This document shows, one piece after another, positions 14,521 to 22,342 of a stretch of 64,000 bases of DNA. The stretch comes from Candidatus Eisenbergiella merdavium. GTDB lineage: Bacteria; Bacillota; Clostridia; Lachnospirales; Lachnospiraceae. The stretch lies in the NCBI GenBank assembly GCA_019119595.1, contig DWWS01000065.1, positions 1-64,000 of the forward strand, read 5' to 3'. Position 1 is the stretch's first letter; each line of letters starts with the position of its first letter. A program made the translations under genes and the position numbers. Under the pieces are notes generated by a model. It had not been told where the DNA came from and searched no databases. It saw nothing but the letters and a program-made list of their open reading frames with translations.

Positions 14521-14546
14521 GACAGGTTCAAGTCCTGTTATCCGCA
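14521..14546 (+). repeat. attR: 3' end of a tRNA (probably tRNA-Leu)
   Basis: The stem ACAGG (14522-14526), loop TTCAAGT and stem CCTGT (14534-14538) form a T-arm, followed by seven acceptor bases TATCCGC and discriminator A (14546). No other tRNA part precedes it, so this is a duplicated tRNA tail left by integration. The loop and the acceptor strand fit a Leu-type tRNA beginning GCGGATA, but the identity is a guess. Confidence 0.7.
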
Positions 14547-14577
14547 TTTTCATTCAACCCATAAAATAAATTTTAAT

Positions 14578-14611
14578 CCCCGGCTTTGCTGCAGTATAAG
14601 CCGGGGATTTT
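14578..14611 (+). terminator. Rho-independent terminator (original tRNA terminator)
   Basis: CCCCGGCT (14578-14585) pairs with AGCCGGGG (14599-14606), followed by ATTTT. It lies just outside the element and probably terminated the tRNA transcript before the element inserted. It is also close to the 3' end of the leftward ABC operon. Confidence 0.8.
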
Positions 14612-14662
14612 CGTCTGCGCCTGTATTCGCTGCAGAGCAGGCCCCGCTGACAATTTCCTCTC

Positions 14663-16411
14663 CTACGTCCGGTACCATCCGGCCTGGGCTTCCCACATCC
14701 GGCTGTATTCTCCGCCCCTTTCCAAAAGCTCTCTGTGGCTTCCGTTTTCCGCCACGCTTCCGTCCTTCAGAACGACGATGCGGTCCGCGATCCTGGCAAG
14801 ACCAAGCCGGTGGGTGATGATGATGCAGGTCCTCCCTTTCGCCGCATCAAGAAAGGTCTGATACAGCCTGCTTTCCTGAATGGGATCGATGGCAGAGGTG
14901 GGCTCGTCCAGCAGGAGGATCTTCGATTTTCTGTAGATGCCTCTCGCAATGGCGATCTTCTGCCACTGTCCGCCGGACAGATCGACGCCGTCAAAATCCC
15001 TGGACAAAACCGCCTGCGGGTCTATATGCAGCTCCTGATCCACCCGCCGCAGCGCTTCCTCCCAGCTTTCCGCGCTGTCCGTGTCGGAGATGCGGATATT
15101 TTCCTCCAGGGTGAGCTTATAGCGGTTGAATTTCTGGAACACGGCGCTGACGGAGGGAAAGCAGTTCTTTTTCTCGTCCATGGATATTCCGCCTATGGTC
15201 ACGCTGCCGCCGGACGGCTGATAGATCCCAAGAAGGATACGGGCCAGCGTGGTTTTCCCGGCCCCGTTTTCTCCCACCACAGCCACCGTCTCCCCGTCCG
15301 CGATCCTCAGGCTGACTTCCTTTAAGCAATCCCTTTCCGCCTCCGGATACCGGAAGGACACAGCGGAAAGACAGATGCTTCCGTCTCTGACCTTTACGCT
15401 CTCCTGTCTGCTTTCCTCGCTTTCCATCAGGTTCAGAAAGTTGTTCACACGTCCCATGTTCTGGGACAGGCAGCCAAGGCTGTCCCGGAAGATCTCCTCC
15501 ATCAAAAGAAACATCACGTCGATGGAGGAAAAAACGGCGGCAAAGGCTCCCACGCTGATCCGGCCGCGGGCGCAGCCGGATACCAGCAGCAGAAGGATCC
15601 CTCCGTAGGCAAGGAAGCTGAAGCAGTTCAGAAAAAGGCTTACTGCAGCTTCCTTTTTCCGGTATTTCCAGGCAGTCCGGTTCCATTTCTCCACGCCCTC
15701 CCGGTACAGCCCGAGAAAATATCGGGCCGCTCCCAGCACACGGGTTTCCCGGTAGCAGTCCAGAGTGGTCAGGGTCTGCTCATAAGCCTCCGCCTCCCTG
15801 CGCACCGGGGCGATCTGTCTTTCGATCCGGTCGCCGAAATGCATTTTCACCAGATTGGAGGCAAGCACCGGAAGAAACACCAGCAGCAGGGCCGCCATCA
15901 GGCTAATGTCCAGACGGACCATGTAAACGCCCATCAGAGCAAAATACGGCACGTAGAAGGTGAGGATGGAATTAACCGTATCCACCATTTCACAGGCGTC
16001 CTTCGCCCCCTCGTCCGCCATGTCAAGATCGGTGAGGAAGCTGTTTTTCTCAAAATCCACAGGACGCAGCCTGCTGATCTTATCCTGCAGCATCACGCAG
16101 ATCCGTCCGTAGCCCTTTTCCCGAACCACGTCGGCATAAAAGTTCACGAATCCGTTCAAAAGCTGGCTCGCCACCTGACAGCCCACAAGAGCTGCGGCCG
16201 TGGCGGCCACCGCGCCGCGGCTTACGGTCCCCTCCACGCCTCCGGCGATGCTGTCAAAAAAGCGCTGTGTCAGAATGACCACGGCCGCAAAGGACAGACC
16301 GTGAAAAATGTCCACAAAGGACAAAAGCAGATTTTCTTTCCATACCGGCTTAAAAACCAGCGGATATGCCTTCCGGAAGGCTCTGAAAAAATTTCGGTTC
16401 ATACGCTTCAT
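14663..16411 (-). CDS. ABC exporter subunit (permease-ATPase fusion), 582 aa
   Basis: Six membrane helices in residues about 25-320 are followed by a nucleotide-binding domain with Walker A GENGAGKTT, signature LSGGQWQK, and Walker B with LLLDEPTSAIDP, then ITHRLGLAR (H-loop). The layout is that of type IV exporters such as those for drugs, peptides or lipids. Its start overlaps the stop of the preceding ABC gene by 4 nt (ATGA), so the two probably form a heterodimer. The operon begins with a methyltransferase; the substrate is unknown. Confidence 0.9.
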   Translation of the reverse strand: MKRMNRNFFRAFRKAYPLVFKPVWKENLLLSFVDIFHGLSFAAVVILTQRFFDSIAGGVEGTVSRGAVAATAAALVGCQVASQLLNGFVNFYADVVREKGYGRICVMLQDKISRLRPVDFEKNSFLTDLDMADEGAKDACEMVDTVNSILTFYVPYFALMGVYMVRLDISLMAALLLVFLPVLASNLVKMHFGDRIERQIAPVRREAEAYEQTLTTLDCYRETRVLGAARYFLGLYREGVEKWNRTAWKYRKKEAAVSLFLNCFSFLAYGGILLLLVSGCARGRISVGAFAAVFSSIDVMFLLMEEIFRDSLGCLSQNMGRVNNFLNLMESEESRQESVKVRDGSICLSAVSFRYPEAERDCLKEVSLRIADGETVAVVGENGAGKTTLARILLGIYQPSGGSVTIGGISMDEKKNCFPSVSAVFQKFNRYKLTLEENIRISDTDSAESWEEALRRVDQELHIDPQAVLSRDFDGVDLSGGQWQKIAIARGIYRKSKILLLDEPTSAIDPIQESRLYQTFLDAAKGRTCIIITHRLGLARIADRIVVLKDGSVAENGSHRELLERGGEYSRMWEAQAGWYRT

Positions 16412-18294
16412 ACACGCGCTCCCCCTTCCTCATACCATTTTGCCTGTTCCTCATACATTCTCCGGTACAGGCCGCTTCCCGGCACGGCTTCTTCCTGCAT
16501 GGCCTGTTCTTCCGACATGGCTCCTCCCTCCGGCATGGCTCGCTCCGCTTCCATAAGCTGAGCATGGCTCCCCTCCTCAGCCACGGTTCCGTCCGAGATG
16601 ACGAAAATGTGATCCGACATTTTCACAGAGGCAAGTCTGTGGGTGATCAGGAGAACCGTTTTCCCTTCGCTCATCCGCCGGAAGCTCTGATAAATCTCGC
16701 TTTCGTAGACAGGGTCCATCGCGGAGGTCGGCTCGTCCAGGATCCGCAGCTCTCCCCTGGACAGGGCGCATCTTGCCAGCGCGAGCTTCTGCCACTGTCC
16801 GCCGGACAGATCCAGGCTTTCCTCCTTCGCCTTTCCAAGGACCGTATCCAGGCCGTCCTTCAGATTCTCTATGGTACGGGTCAGCCCAACCTTCTCAACG
16901 GCCGCCCAAAGCTCCTCGTCGGAAACCGCATCCTTTCGGCCGATGGTGATATTTTCCCGGATGCTGACCGGGTATCTGGCAAAATCCTGGAACACGTTGG
17001 AGAGAAAATCTCTGCCGAAATTCCTGATATCCTTCCCGTTGACCAGGATCTTTCCCTCGTAATCCCGGTACAGGCCGTTGATCAGCTTGACGATCGTGGT
17101 TTTTCCCGCGCCGTTTGCGCCGACAAGGGCATATTTTTTCCCGGCCTGAAGCTGAAAGGAAAGGTTTTTCAGGATATAGCGCTCCGTTCCCGGATAACGG
17201 AAGGACACGTTCTGAAATTCCAGCGTCCGGAATTCCTCTTTTTCCGTATTTTCTTTTTCTGTGTCTTCCTTTTTCTTTCCTTCTTTTTCCGCCTTCCCCT
17301 CTCCGACCGCATCCTCCGGCAGTGCGAATACCTCGGAAAGCTCCCGGAAATAGTTCTGATACCATGCGGCCTTATCGATGCTGTAGGTCAGATCCCAGGA
17401 CATATTCTGAACGATGCCGAAGACCGCGTTGGTCAGCGCGATGAACATGCCCAGGCTCAGCGCCCCGTTTAAGGTCAGCGGGATCATGACCGCCAGAGAA
17501 ACGGCGGATACCGTGATCACGGCCATGCTTCCCGCTTTCATTTTCACAAACCATTTCAGCCGGACGGCGGTGGTGTACCTGCGCGCCCTCTCATACTGCA
17601 AAAGGAAGCGCTCCCGGTATTCCCGCTGATAGCCGAACAGCGTCCGCTCGTCCACATATTCCCTGCCCTTCAGCATTTCGTTGTAATATTCGTTCAGCCG
17701 GTTCTCCTTCGTCACGTCCGCCTGCGCTTCATAATTTTCCTTTCCGCTCCTTATGGAAATGAAAAAGCAGGGGACGGAGACGGCGAGAAAAACAAAGGCC
17801 AGCCACCAGACCTGGGTAAACAGGATCACCAGGATCCCTCCTGCCTTTACGATCAGCTCCAGCAAAAGAAGAAGGCTTCCGTATGCCTCCCTCACCCGGC
17901 CCTCCGCATTCTGGCTGACTCTGGAGATCTTGTCCCGCAGGCTCCCGTTCTCCATGACTTCATAGCTGAAACGGCTGATCTTCTCCACAAGCCCGGGCTT
18001 GAAGGAGGCCCGAAGACGCATCTCCATGTGCTGCTCCAGAAGCCCCGTCAGACTTTTGGAAAGCCAGCTGAAGGCGACCAGCGCCACGAGAAGGAGGAGG
18101 AGAAGCATAACCCCTACATCTGCCGCCTGCGACGTTTCCCTCATGGTCACCCGGTCTATAAACGCCGCTACCGCGAGGGTCTGCAGGGTGGGAACCAGCG
18201 CCTGCAGAAGCCGCAGAAGGAAAAACAGGCCCGCTGCGGCCGCATCCGCCCGAAATATGATCTTTACACCATCAAACAAAAAGATTTTTTTCAT
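16408..18294 (-). CDS. ABC exporter subunit (permease-ATPase fusion), 628 aa
   Basis: Half-transporter with membrane helices in residues about 20-310 and an ATPase domain with GANGAGKTT, LSGGQWQK and LDEPTSAMDP, then ITHRLASVK. Between the two is a Lys/Glu-rich linker (EGKAEKEGKKKEDTEKENTE, about 345-365). The C-terminus adds a Met/Glu/Ala-rich low-complexity tail before the final helix (about 585-615), unusual for the family. The start at 18294 has GGAGGGG close upstream, better than the ATG at 18306. It pairs with the downstream gene (4-nt overlap). Confidence 0.9.
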   Translation of the reverse strand: MKKIFLFDGVKIIFRADAAAAGLFFLLRLLQALVPTLQTLAVAAFIDRVTMRETSQAADVGVMLLLLLLVALVAFSWLSKSLTGLLEQHMEMRLRASFKPGLVEKISRFSYEVMENGSLRDKISRVSQNAEGRVREAYGSLLLLLELIVKAGGILVILFTQVWWLAFVFLAVSVPCFFISIRSGKENYEAQADVTKENRLNEYYNEMLKGREYVDERTLFGYQREYRERFLLQYERARRYTTAVRLKWFVKMKAGSMAVITVSAVSLAVMIPLTLNGALSLGMFIALTNAVFGIVQNMSWDLTYSIDKAAWYQNYFRELSEVFALPEDAVGEGKAEKEGKKKEDTEKENTEKEEFRTLEFQNVSFRYPGTERYILKNLSFQLQAGKKYALVGANGAGKTTIVKLINGLYRDYEGKILVNGKDIRNFGRDFLSNVFQDFARYPVSIRENITIGRKDAVSDEELWAAVEKVGLTRTIENLKDGLDTVLGKAKEESLDLSGGQWQKLALARCALSRGELRILDEPTSAMDPVYESEIYQSFRRMSEGKTVLLITHRLASVKMSDHIFVISDGTVAEEGSHAQLMEAERAMPEGGAMSEEQAMQEEAVPGSGLYRRMYEEQAKWYEEGGARV

Positions 18295-18333
18295 ACTCCC
18301 CTCCATTCCGAAGCGCTTAGTGCTGAGGAACGC

Positions 18334-18437
18334 GCGTAGAAATTGCGTATGCGATTTCTACGCTGCGATCCAAGGATTTGTGACGCTTCGGCACAAATCC
18401 GGATTGAAAAATGTGCTATCGAGCACATTTTTCAATC
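18334..18437. repeat. Three tandem palindromic hairpins between methyltransferase and ABC genes
   Basis: GCGTAGAAAT/ATTTCTACGC (18334-18343 and 18354-18363), GGATTTGTG/CACAAATCC (18374-18382 and 18392-18400), and a 16-bp stem GATTGAAAAATGTGCT/AGCACATTTTTCAATC (18402-18417 and 18422-18437) around loop ATCG. The arm GCACATTTTTCAATC recurs at 34552-34566. They fill the whole intergenic space and look like REP-type elements; none has a T-run on the minus strand. Confidence 0.8.
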
Positions 18438-18447
18438 TCCCATCCCC

Positions 18448-19110
18448 TCATCGCTCCGCCTCCAGGGTATACGTCGCTCCCCAGCTTTTTAAGATCCTGA
18501 CCCTGGAAAAGCCGGCTTCCTTTAAAACCTCCGTCTCATGCTCCACCGTGAGAGGCGTATCATAATGATAGAATCCGCCGTCCGTAATACCCTGTTCCTT
18601 TTTCATCCGCTCATAAATGCGAAAATACTCCTTTTCCAGCTCCTCCGATTCCGCGAAGTAGTCCGTCAGGATAAAAATTCCGTTTTTCTTCAGGGCCTGC
18701 CAAAGCTTCCGGTACAGCAGAAGCTTCTGCTTCTTCGTAAAATGGTGCAGGGACTCCACCGATACGGCGGCGTCAAAAGCCTCCTCTCCCAACGGGACGT
18801 CAAAATAAGAGCCATGGATCAGGCACAGACTCCCATCCTGACATTTTCCCGAAAATTTGTCCGCAAGCGCCCCGAGCATGGCCGCAGAAAGATCGATCCC
18901 CGTCACGCGCCCCTGCGGACAGCGCGAAAAATACGCGTCCAGCTCCAGTCCGGTTCCGCAGCCCAGATCCAGGATTTCGCAGCCCTCTCCTGCGGGAAGC
19001 CGCCCGGCGGTAAAGGGATAGAATTCCCGCGCGCCCTCAATTTCGGAAAGCATGTGTTCCTCATAGCCCTCCAGCCTGTTTTCAAAGAAAAGATCCATTT
19101 TTTCCAGCAT
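18448..19110 (-). CDS. Class I SAM-dependent methyltransferase, 220 aa
   Basis: The SAM-binding motif ILDLGCGTGLELD is near residues 46-58, then GIDLSAAML (motif II) and FDAAVSVESLHHF (motif IV). The N-terminus (FFENRLEGYEEHML) matches the UbiE/Methyltransf_25 type acting on small molecules. GGAGAAAATT precedes the ATG at 19110. It is the first gene of a leftward run with the two ABC exporter subunits, so it may modify the exported compound, though three hairpins separate them. Confidence 0.85.
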   Translation of the reverse strand: MLEKMDLFFENRLEGYEEHMLSEIEGAREFYPFTAGRLPAGEGCEILDLGCGTGLELDAYFSRCPQGRVTGIDLSAAMLGALADKFSGKCQDGSLCLIHGSYFDVPLGEEAFDAAVSVESLHHFTKKQKLLLYRKLWQALKKNGIFILTDYFAESEELEKEYFRIYERMKKEQGITDGGFYHYDTPLTVEHETEVLKEAGFSRVRILKSWGATYTLEAER

Positions 19111-19157
19111 AATTTTCTCCGGTGTGTTGTTTCTGATATGATTTCAGTATAACAGAA

Positions 19158-19178
19158 AAGGCTGCCGGAGGCAGCCTT
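19158..19178 (-). terminator. Terminator after the GH43-like gene
   Basis: AAGGCTGCC (19158-19166) pairs with GGCAGCCTT (19170-19178); read leftward the stem is followed by TTTTCTGTT. It lies between the glycosidase stop and the methyltransferase start, separating the two leftward transcripts. Confidence 0.7.
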
Positions 19179-19211
19179 AAAGATGAGACAGAAAAATATT
19201 TGAGATGGGCG

Positions 19212-20156
19212 TCACCATACCGCCGGGGCGTTTCTGTTGCAGACCAGAACGCCGTCCTGTACAATGAGCTGCGCCGCCTGCACCACAGCCCGGTTGCGTT
19301 CCCGCTCTGTCAGGGCGCTTTCACCGGACGCATCCGTTTTCCCTTCATTGGAGAAGGGATGGCAGAAATAGAAAATACAGGCGCGGCCGTCCTTCACAAC
19401 CACATCCGCATGATGGGCAAAGCCCGTATCCATGGGCCGCGTTCCCGATTCCCGCAGGATATCCGGGCAGCGCTTCCAGAGGGTAAAATCCTCGGATCGG
19501 TAGACCGCAAGGCCGTTCCAGTAGTCGGAGATCATCCATTTTATGCCGTCCAGCTCGAACACGTTGGGGCCCTCCTGGGCACAGTCCGTGATCTCCGCCC
19601 CAAGCACCTGCCAGTCGTGCAGATCGCGGCTGACTGCCGCATAGGTTCTGCTGTCTCTGTTTTCATCCTTGTACCACATCTTGTAGAGGCCAGGCTCCAC
19701 CTCATAAACGCAGGCGTCGATCACCCGCTCCGAATCCAGGTCAATTCTGCCTGAGAAACGCCAGTCCCAGAGATTGTCGGAAACATAATGAAGCATCTGC
19801 CGGGGGTAATCCCAGTCCGTTGGAATTCCCGTGATATAGGAAACATACATGTGATAAGCCCCCTGTGCACGGATAATCTCCGGCGCCCAGAAGGTATTGT
19901 GTCCCCTTTCTATATCCAGGCCCTCCAGCGTGCCGCGGTAGAGCCATTTGCTCCCGTCCGCGCTGGACGCGACACCGATCCTCGTCCCGTGTACCCAGGA
20001 AACGCCGATGGCCGGGGCGTCCGCCCTTCTCTGGGTATAAAAGAGATACCACTGCTTTTCCTCCTCGCTCCAGATCACGGTCGGATCCGTTGGACAATCG
20101 TGGATGGGGTCCCGAAAAAGCGGGGATGGAAGTGTGATCTGTCTTGTGTTCTGCAT
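19212..20156 (-). CDS. GH43-like glycoside hydrolase, 314 aa
   Basis: A five-bladed beta-propeller protein. FRDPIHDCPTDPTVIWSEEE near the N-terminus supplies the usual catalytic-base Asp, FWAPEIIRAQGAYHMYVSY is a typical blade, and later DACVYEVEPGLYKMWYKDE and GPNVFELDGIKWMISDYWNG hold likely acid and pKa-modulator positions. There is no signal peptide, so it probably acts on imported oligosaccharides in the cytoplasm. It is a single-gene unit with its own promoter (20215-20243) and terminator. The exact sugar cannot be told. Confidence 0.78.
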   Translation of the reverse strand: MQNTRQITLPSPLFRDPIHDCPTDPTVIWSEEEKQWYLFYTQRRADAPAIGVSWVHGTRIGVASSADGSKWLYRGTLEGLDIERGHNTFWAPEIIRAQGAYHMYVSYITGIPTDWDYPRQMLHYVSDNLWDWRFSGRIDLDSERVIDACVYEVEPGLYKMWYKDENRDSRTYAAVSRDLHDWQVLGAEITDCAQEGPNVFELDGIKWMISDYWNGLAVYRSEDFTLWKRCPDILRESGTRPMDTGFAHHADVVVKDGRACIFYFCHPFSNEGKTDASGESALTERERNRAVVQAAQLIVQDGVLVCNRNAPAVW

Positions 20157-20214
20157 GTCGGTTTCCTCCTGAAAAATAATATCCTTCTATATTAGAAAGT
20201 CCTGTCATGCAGTC

Positions 20215-20243
20215 ATCATAGCAGGCGGCGGTATTCCCGGCAA
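20215..20243 (-). promoter_or_regulatory. Promoter of the GH43-like gene
   Basis: On the minus strand, TTGCCG (20238-20243), 17-nt spacer, TATGAT (20215-20220), about 58 nt before the start at 20156, whose binding site is AGGAGG. Confidence 0.5.
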
Positions 20244-20289
20244 GCTGTTTTCTCTTCCTGACCATTTTTTGTCTGTTGCATATTTCCCA

Positions 20290-20358
20290 TTGACTTCCTC
20301 ACGGTCATCTGTTATATTCAAATTACTACGACAGTCATAGTATGTCAATCGTAGTAAT
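20290..20358 (+). promoter_or_regulatory. Promoter and operator of the padR gene
   Basis: TTGACT (20290-20295), 17-nt spacer, TATATT (20313-20318). Just downstream, ATTACTACG (20322-20330) and CGTAGTAAT (20350-20358) form a perfect inverted repeat across the start site, the position expected of an autoregulatory PadR operator. Confidence 0.7.
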
Positions 20359-20419
20359 CTTCTGACAGACTCACATGTCTGGTACGCGGGCATTTCCGGA
20401 AAGGAGGCCAAAGCCCTTT

Positions 20420-20743
20420 ATGATAAGCAGCGACGTCATACGCGGCTATAACGATACCTTCATCCTGTTTCTGCTGCTGGACCAGCCCTCCTACGGGTAT
20501 GAGATCTCACGGCAGATCCGCCTCCTGACCGGTGAAAAATACATCATTAAGGAAACCACCCTCTATTCCGCCTTCACCCGTCTGGAAAAAAACGGGTATA
20601 TCGAGTCATTCTACGGAAACGAAACGGAGGGCAGGCGCAGGACCTACTACCGGATCACGCCCGCCGGAAGAACCTACTATGAAGAAAAATGCAGCGAATG
20701 GCGCCTTACCAGAGAGGTTGTGGAGCACTTCATCCGCTCCTGA
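20420..20743 (+). CDS. PadR-family transcriptional regulator, 107 aa
   Basis: Winged-helix repressor: DTFILFLLLDQPSYGYEISR, then ETTLYSAFTRLEKNGYIESF (recognition helix) and GRRRTYYRITPAGR (wing), all hallmarks of PadR. The ATG at 20420 follows GGAGG at a long spacing of 12 nt, but PadR homology begins there. It is followed by a HAAS-domain membrane protein, the common PadR/HAAS arrangement that controls membrane-stress or transport functions. Confidence 0.9.
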   Translation: MISSDVIRGYNDTFILFLLLDQPSYGYEISRQIRLLTGEKYIIKETTLYSAFTRLEKNGYIESFYGNETEGRRRTYYRITPAGRTYYEEKCSEWRLTREVVEHFIRS

Positions 20744-20836
20744 CAGGCATCCTTCGTTCCTCTTTTTGCGATCTGTTCCGGCAGACCGGTTTTATCAAAC
20801 GGCGGTGCTCCCACAGCGGAGCGGAAAGGACTTTTT

Positions 20837-21970
20837 ATGGAAACCATCAGAATCTATCTGGAAAACATGTTCTCCAGGCTTCCCAAGACGCCCCAGATCA
20901 TCCGTCTGGAAAACGATATGCTGCGCACCATGGAGGACAAATACGAGGAGCTTAAAAGCCAGGGCAAATCAGAAAACGAGGCCATCGGCATCGTCATTTC
21001 CGAGTTTGGAAATATTGATGAGCTGCTGGCGGAGCTGGATCTTCAGACGCCAGATCCCGGAAGCAGCGAAGCCGGCCGGACAAACGACGCCTCAGAGCAG
21101 GACGGTCTTCATTCCTCCTCCGGCTCCTTTTCCGATCCCCTCGGCATGGGTTTCCGAACCCTTTATCTGGATCAGGAGCAGTCTGAGCAGTTCATCCGTG
21201 ACAGGATCCGCATTTCACGTATCACAGCCTTTGGGATCAGCCTTTTCCTGCTCGGACCCGCCCTATCGTTTCTGGCAGGCGGGCTGCTCCTTTCCTCCGG
21301 CATCCTGCAGAAGCCCGGCTTTTCCCAGCCCGCTTTTCTGCTCATGCTCCTTCCTCTTGCCCTCTGCCTCATTCTGGGGCTGATCCTGACCATTTACGGA
21401 AGCAGCCTTTCCGCGCAATACCGTTCTCTGAAGGAGACGGAGCTTCTTATTTCTCCCTCCCTCAGAGAGCATATCCGAGGCCTGCAGGAGGAATTTCGTC
21501 CGCAGTATGCCGTGATGACGGCGATCAGCATCCTGCTTGTCTTCTTTTCCCCCGCTTCCCTGCTGTTTTTCCTGCTCGCTGACCGTTACGACACGAGCGG
21601 CGGAAATGGCCTTGGTGTGTATGAGGGATTGACCGGCGCCTTTTTCCTGCTCCTTTTTCTCGCCATCGCGCTCTATCTTTTTCTGACAGCCCATGGACAG
21701 AAACGGGCCTATACCCTCCTTCTGAGGGAGGAGGGACGGGATGGAAGGCAAGAGGGCAGCCTGCGCACGGAGGGAATCCTGCGGGGCATCCTCTCCGCCT
21801 ACTGGCCGCTGGTATTCTGCGTCTATTTTCTCATCAGCTTTTACCTGGGCATCTGGGCCGTGAGCTGGCTGATCTACTGGCCCATCGCTCCCGCCGTCCA
21901 GAGGCTTCTGTATGCCAGGCTGCACCGGATGGAAAAAAGCCGGAATCAAAACGAAGGGAACCAGGAATAA
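20837..21970 (+). CDS. HAAS/permease-prefix-domain membrane protein, 377 aa
   Basis: Residues 1-70 are the HAAS (DUF1700-like) alpha-helical signalling domain (LENDMLRTMEDKYEELKSQG, then AIGIVISEFGNIDELLAEL). A polar linker (about 71-110) leads to about six hydrophobic segments (137-165, 172-200, 235-255, 270-295, 330-350, 355-365). Such proteins accompany PadR regulators. It is 93 nt downstream of padR. Function unknown beyond likely sensing or regulation at the membrane. Confidence 0.85.
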   Translation: METIRIYLENMFSRLPKTPQIIRLENDMLRTMEDKYEELKSQGKSENEAIGIVISEFGNIDELLAELDLQTPDPGSSEAGRTNDASEQDGLHSSSGSFSDPLGMGFRTLYLDQEQSEQFIRDRIRISRITAFGISLFLLGPALSFLAGGLLLSSGILQKPGFSQPAFLLMLLPLALCLILGLILTIYGSSLSAQYRSLKETELLISPSLREHIRGLQEEFRPQYAVMTAISILLVFFSPASLLFFLLADRYDTSGGNGLGVYEGLTGAFFLLLFLAIALYLFLTAHGQKRAYTLLLREEGRDGRQEGSLRTEGILRGILSAYWPLVFCVYFLISFYLGIWAVSWLIYWPIAPAVQRLLYARLHRMEKSRNQNEGNQE

Positions 21971-21977
21971 AGACGGC

Positions 21978-22292
21978 ATGTACGGTATGGGACTGATTGC
22001 CGGTGCTGTTTCGCTGCGCGCCAAAAAAACGGGCAGCCTGATCTTTTTGATCCAGACCGCCCTGCTCTTTGTCACCAATACCCTGACGCCGTCCGCCCCC
22101 GGCCCTCTTTTTCTGATCCCCTTCTGCCCCGGCATCCACATCGCCCGCAGCCTTTATCTTTACGGGGACGCCTCCACCACCGTCTGGACGGCTCTTCTTG
22201 CCGTCAATCTGGCCTGGCTGCTTCTGGGAAACGCTGTCTTTCTGCTTTGCATGAACCGGAAGCGCAGATGCGGGGCATGGGATACCTACTGA
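21978..22292 (+). CDS. Small membrane protein, 104 aa
   Basis: Start uncertain; ATG at 21978 lies 8 nt past the HAAS stop, with AGGA upstream. Three hydrophobic segments are visible (GSLIFLIQTALLFVTN, GPLFLIPFCPGIHIA, TALLAVNLAWLLLGNAVFLL), ending in a basic Cys-containing tail. Probably cotranscribed with padR and the HAAS gene. Family not recognised. Confidence 0.6.
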   Translation: MYGMGLIAGAVSLRAKKTGSLIFLIQTALLFVTNTLTPSAPGPLFLIPFCPGIHIARSLYLYGDASTTVWTALLAVNLAWLLLGNAVFLLCMNRKRRCGAWDTY

Positions 22293-22342
22293 CTGCCCGC
22301 TGACAGTGGGATACGCCGGGAAGGCCGCATTTTCCGGCGGTT

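Larger units (their letters stand above)
1..14546. mobile_element. Right part of an integrated element (ICE/IME or phage-plasmid type)
   Basis: A run of small leftward genes (DUF551, Dcm, lytic transglycosylase, ParA, HNH, HD, HUH replication initiator), a repressor/ImmA switch and a tyrosine integrase end at a tRNA 3'-end fragment at 14521-14546. An integrase next to a tRNA 3' fragment is the usual layout at an element border, so the left border and the intact tRNA should lie outside the window. HUH Rep, ParA and a secreted transglycosylase suit a conjugative or plasmid-like element, but no relaxase/T4SS or capsid genes are in view, so the class stays open. Confidence 0.85.

Noticed and set aside
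14521-14546. tmRNA (ssrA) 3' end instead of a tRNA tail
   Set aside because: The T-arm and the acceptor strand TATCCGC do not match the usual tmRNA end; a tRNA-type ending fits better.
16564-17472. 302-codon plus-strand frame opposite the ABC exporter
   Set aside because: Antisense to conserved ATPase motifs; composition and lack of a start site argue against coding.
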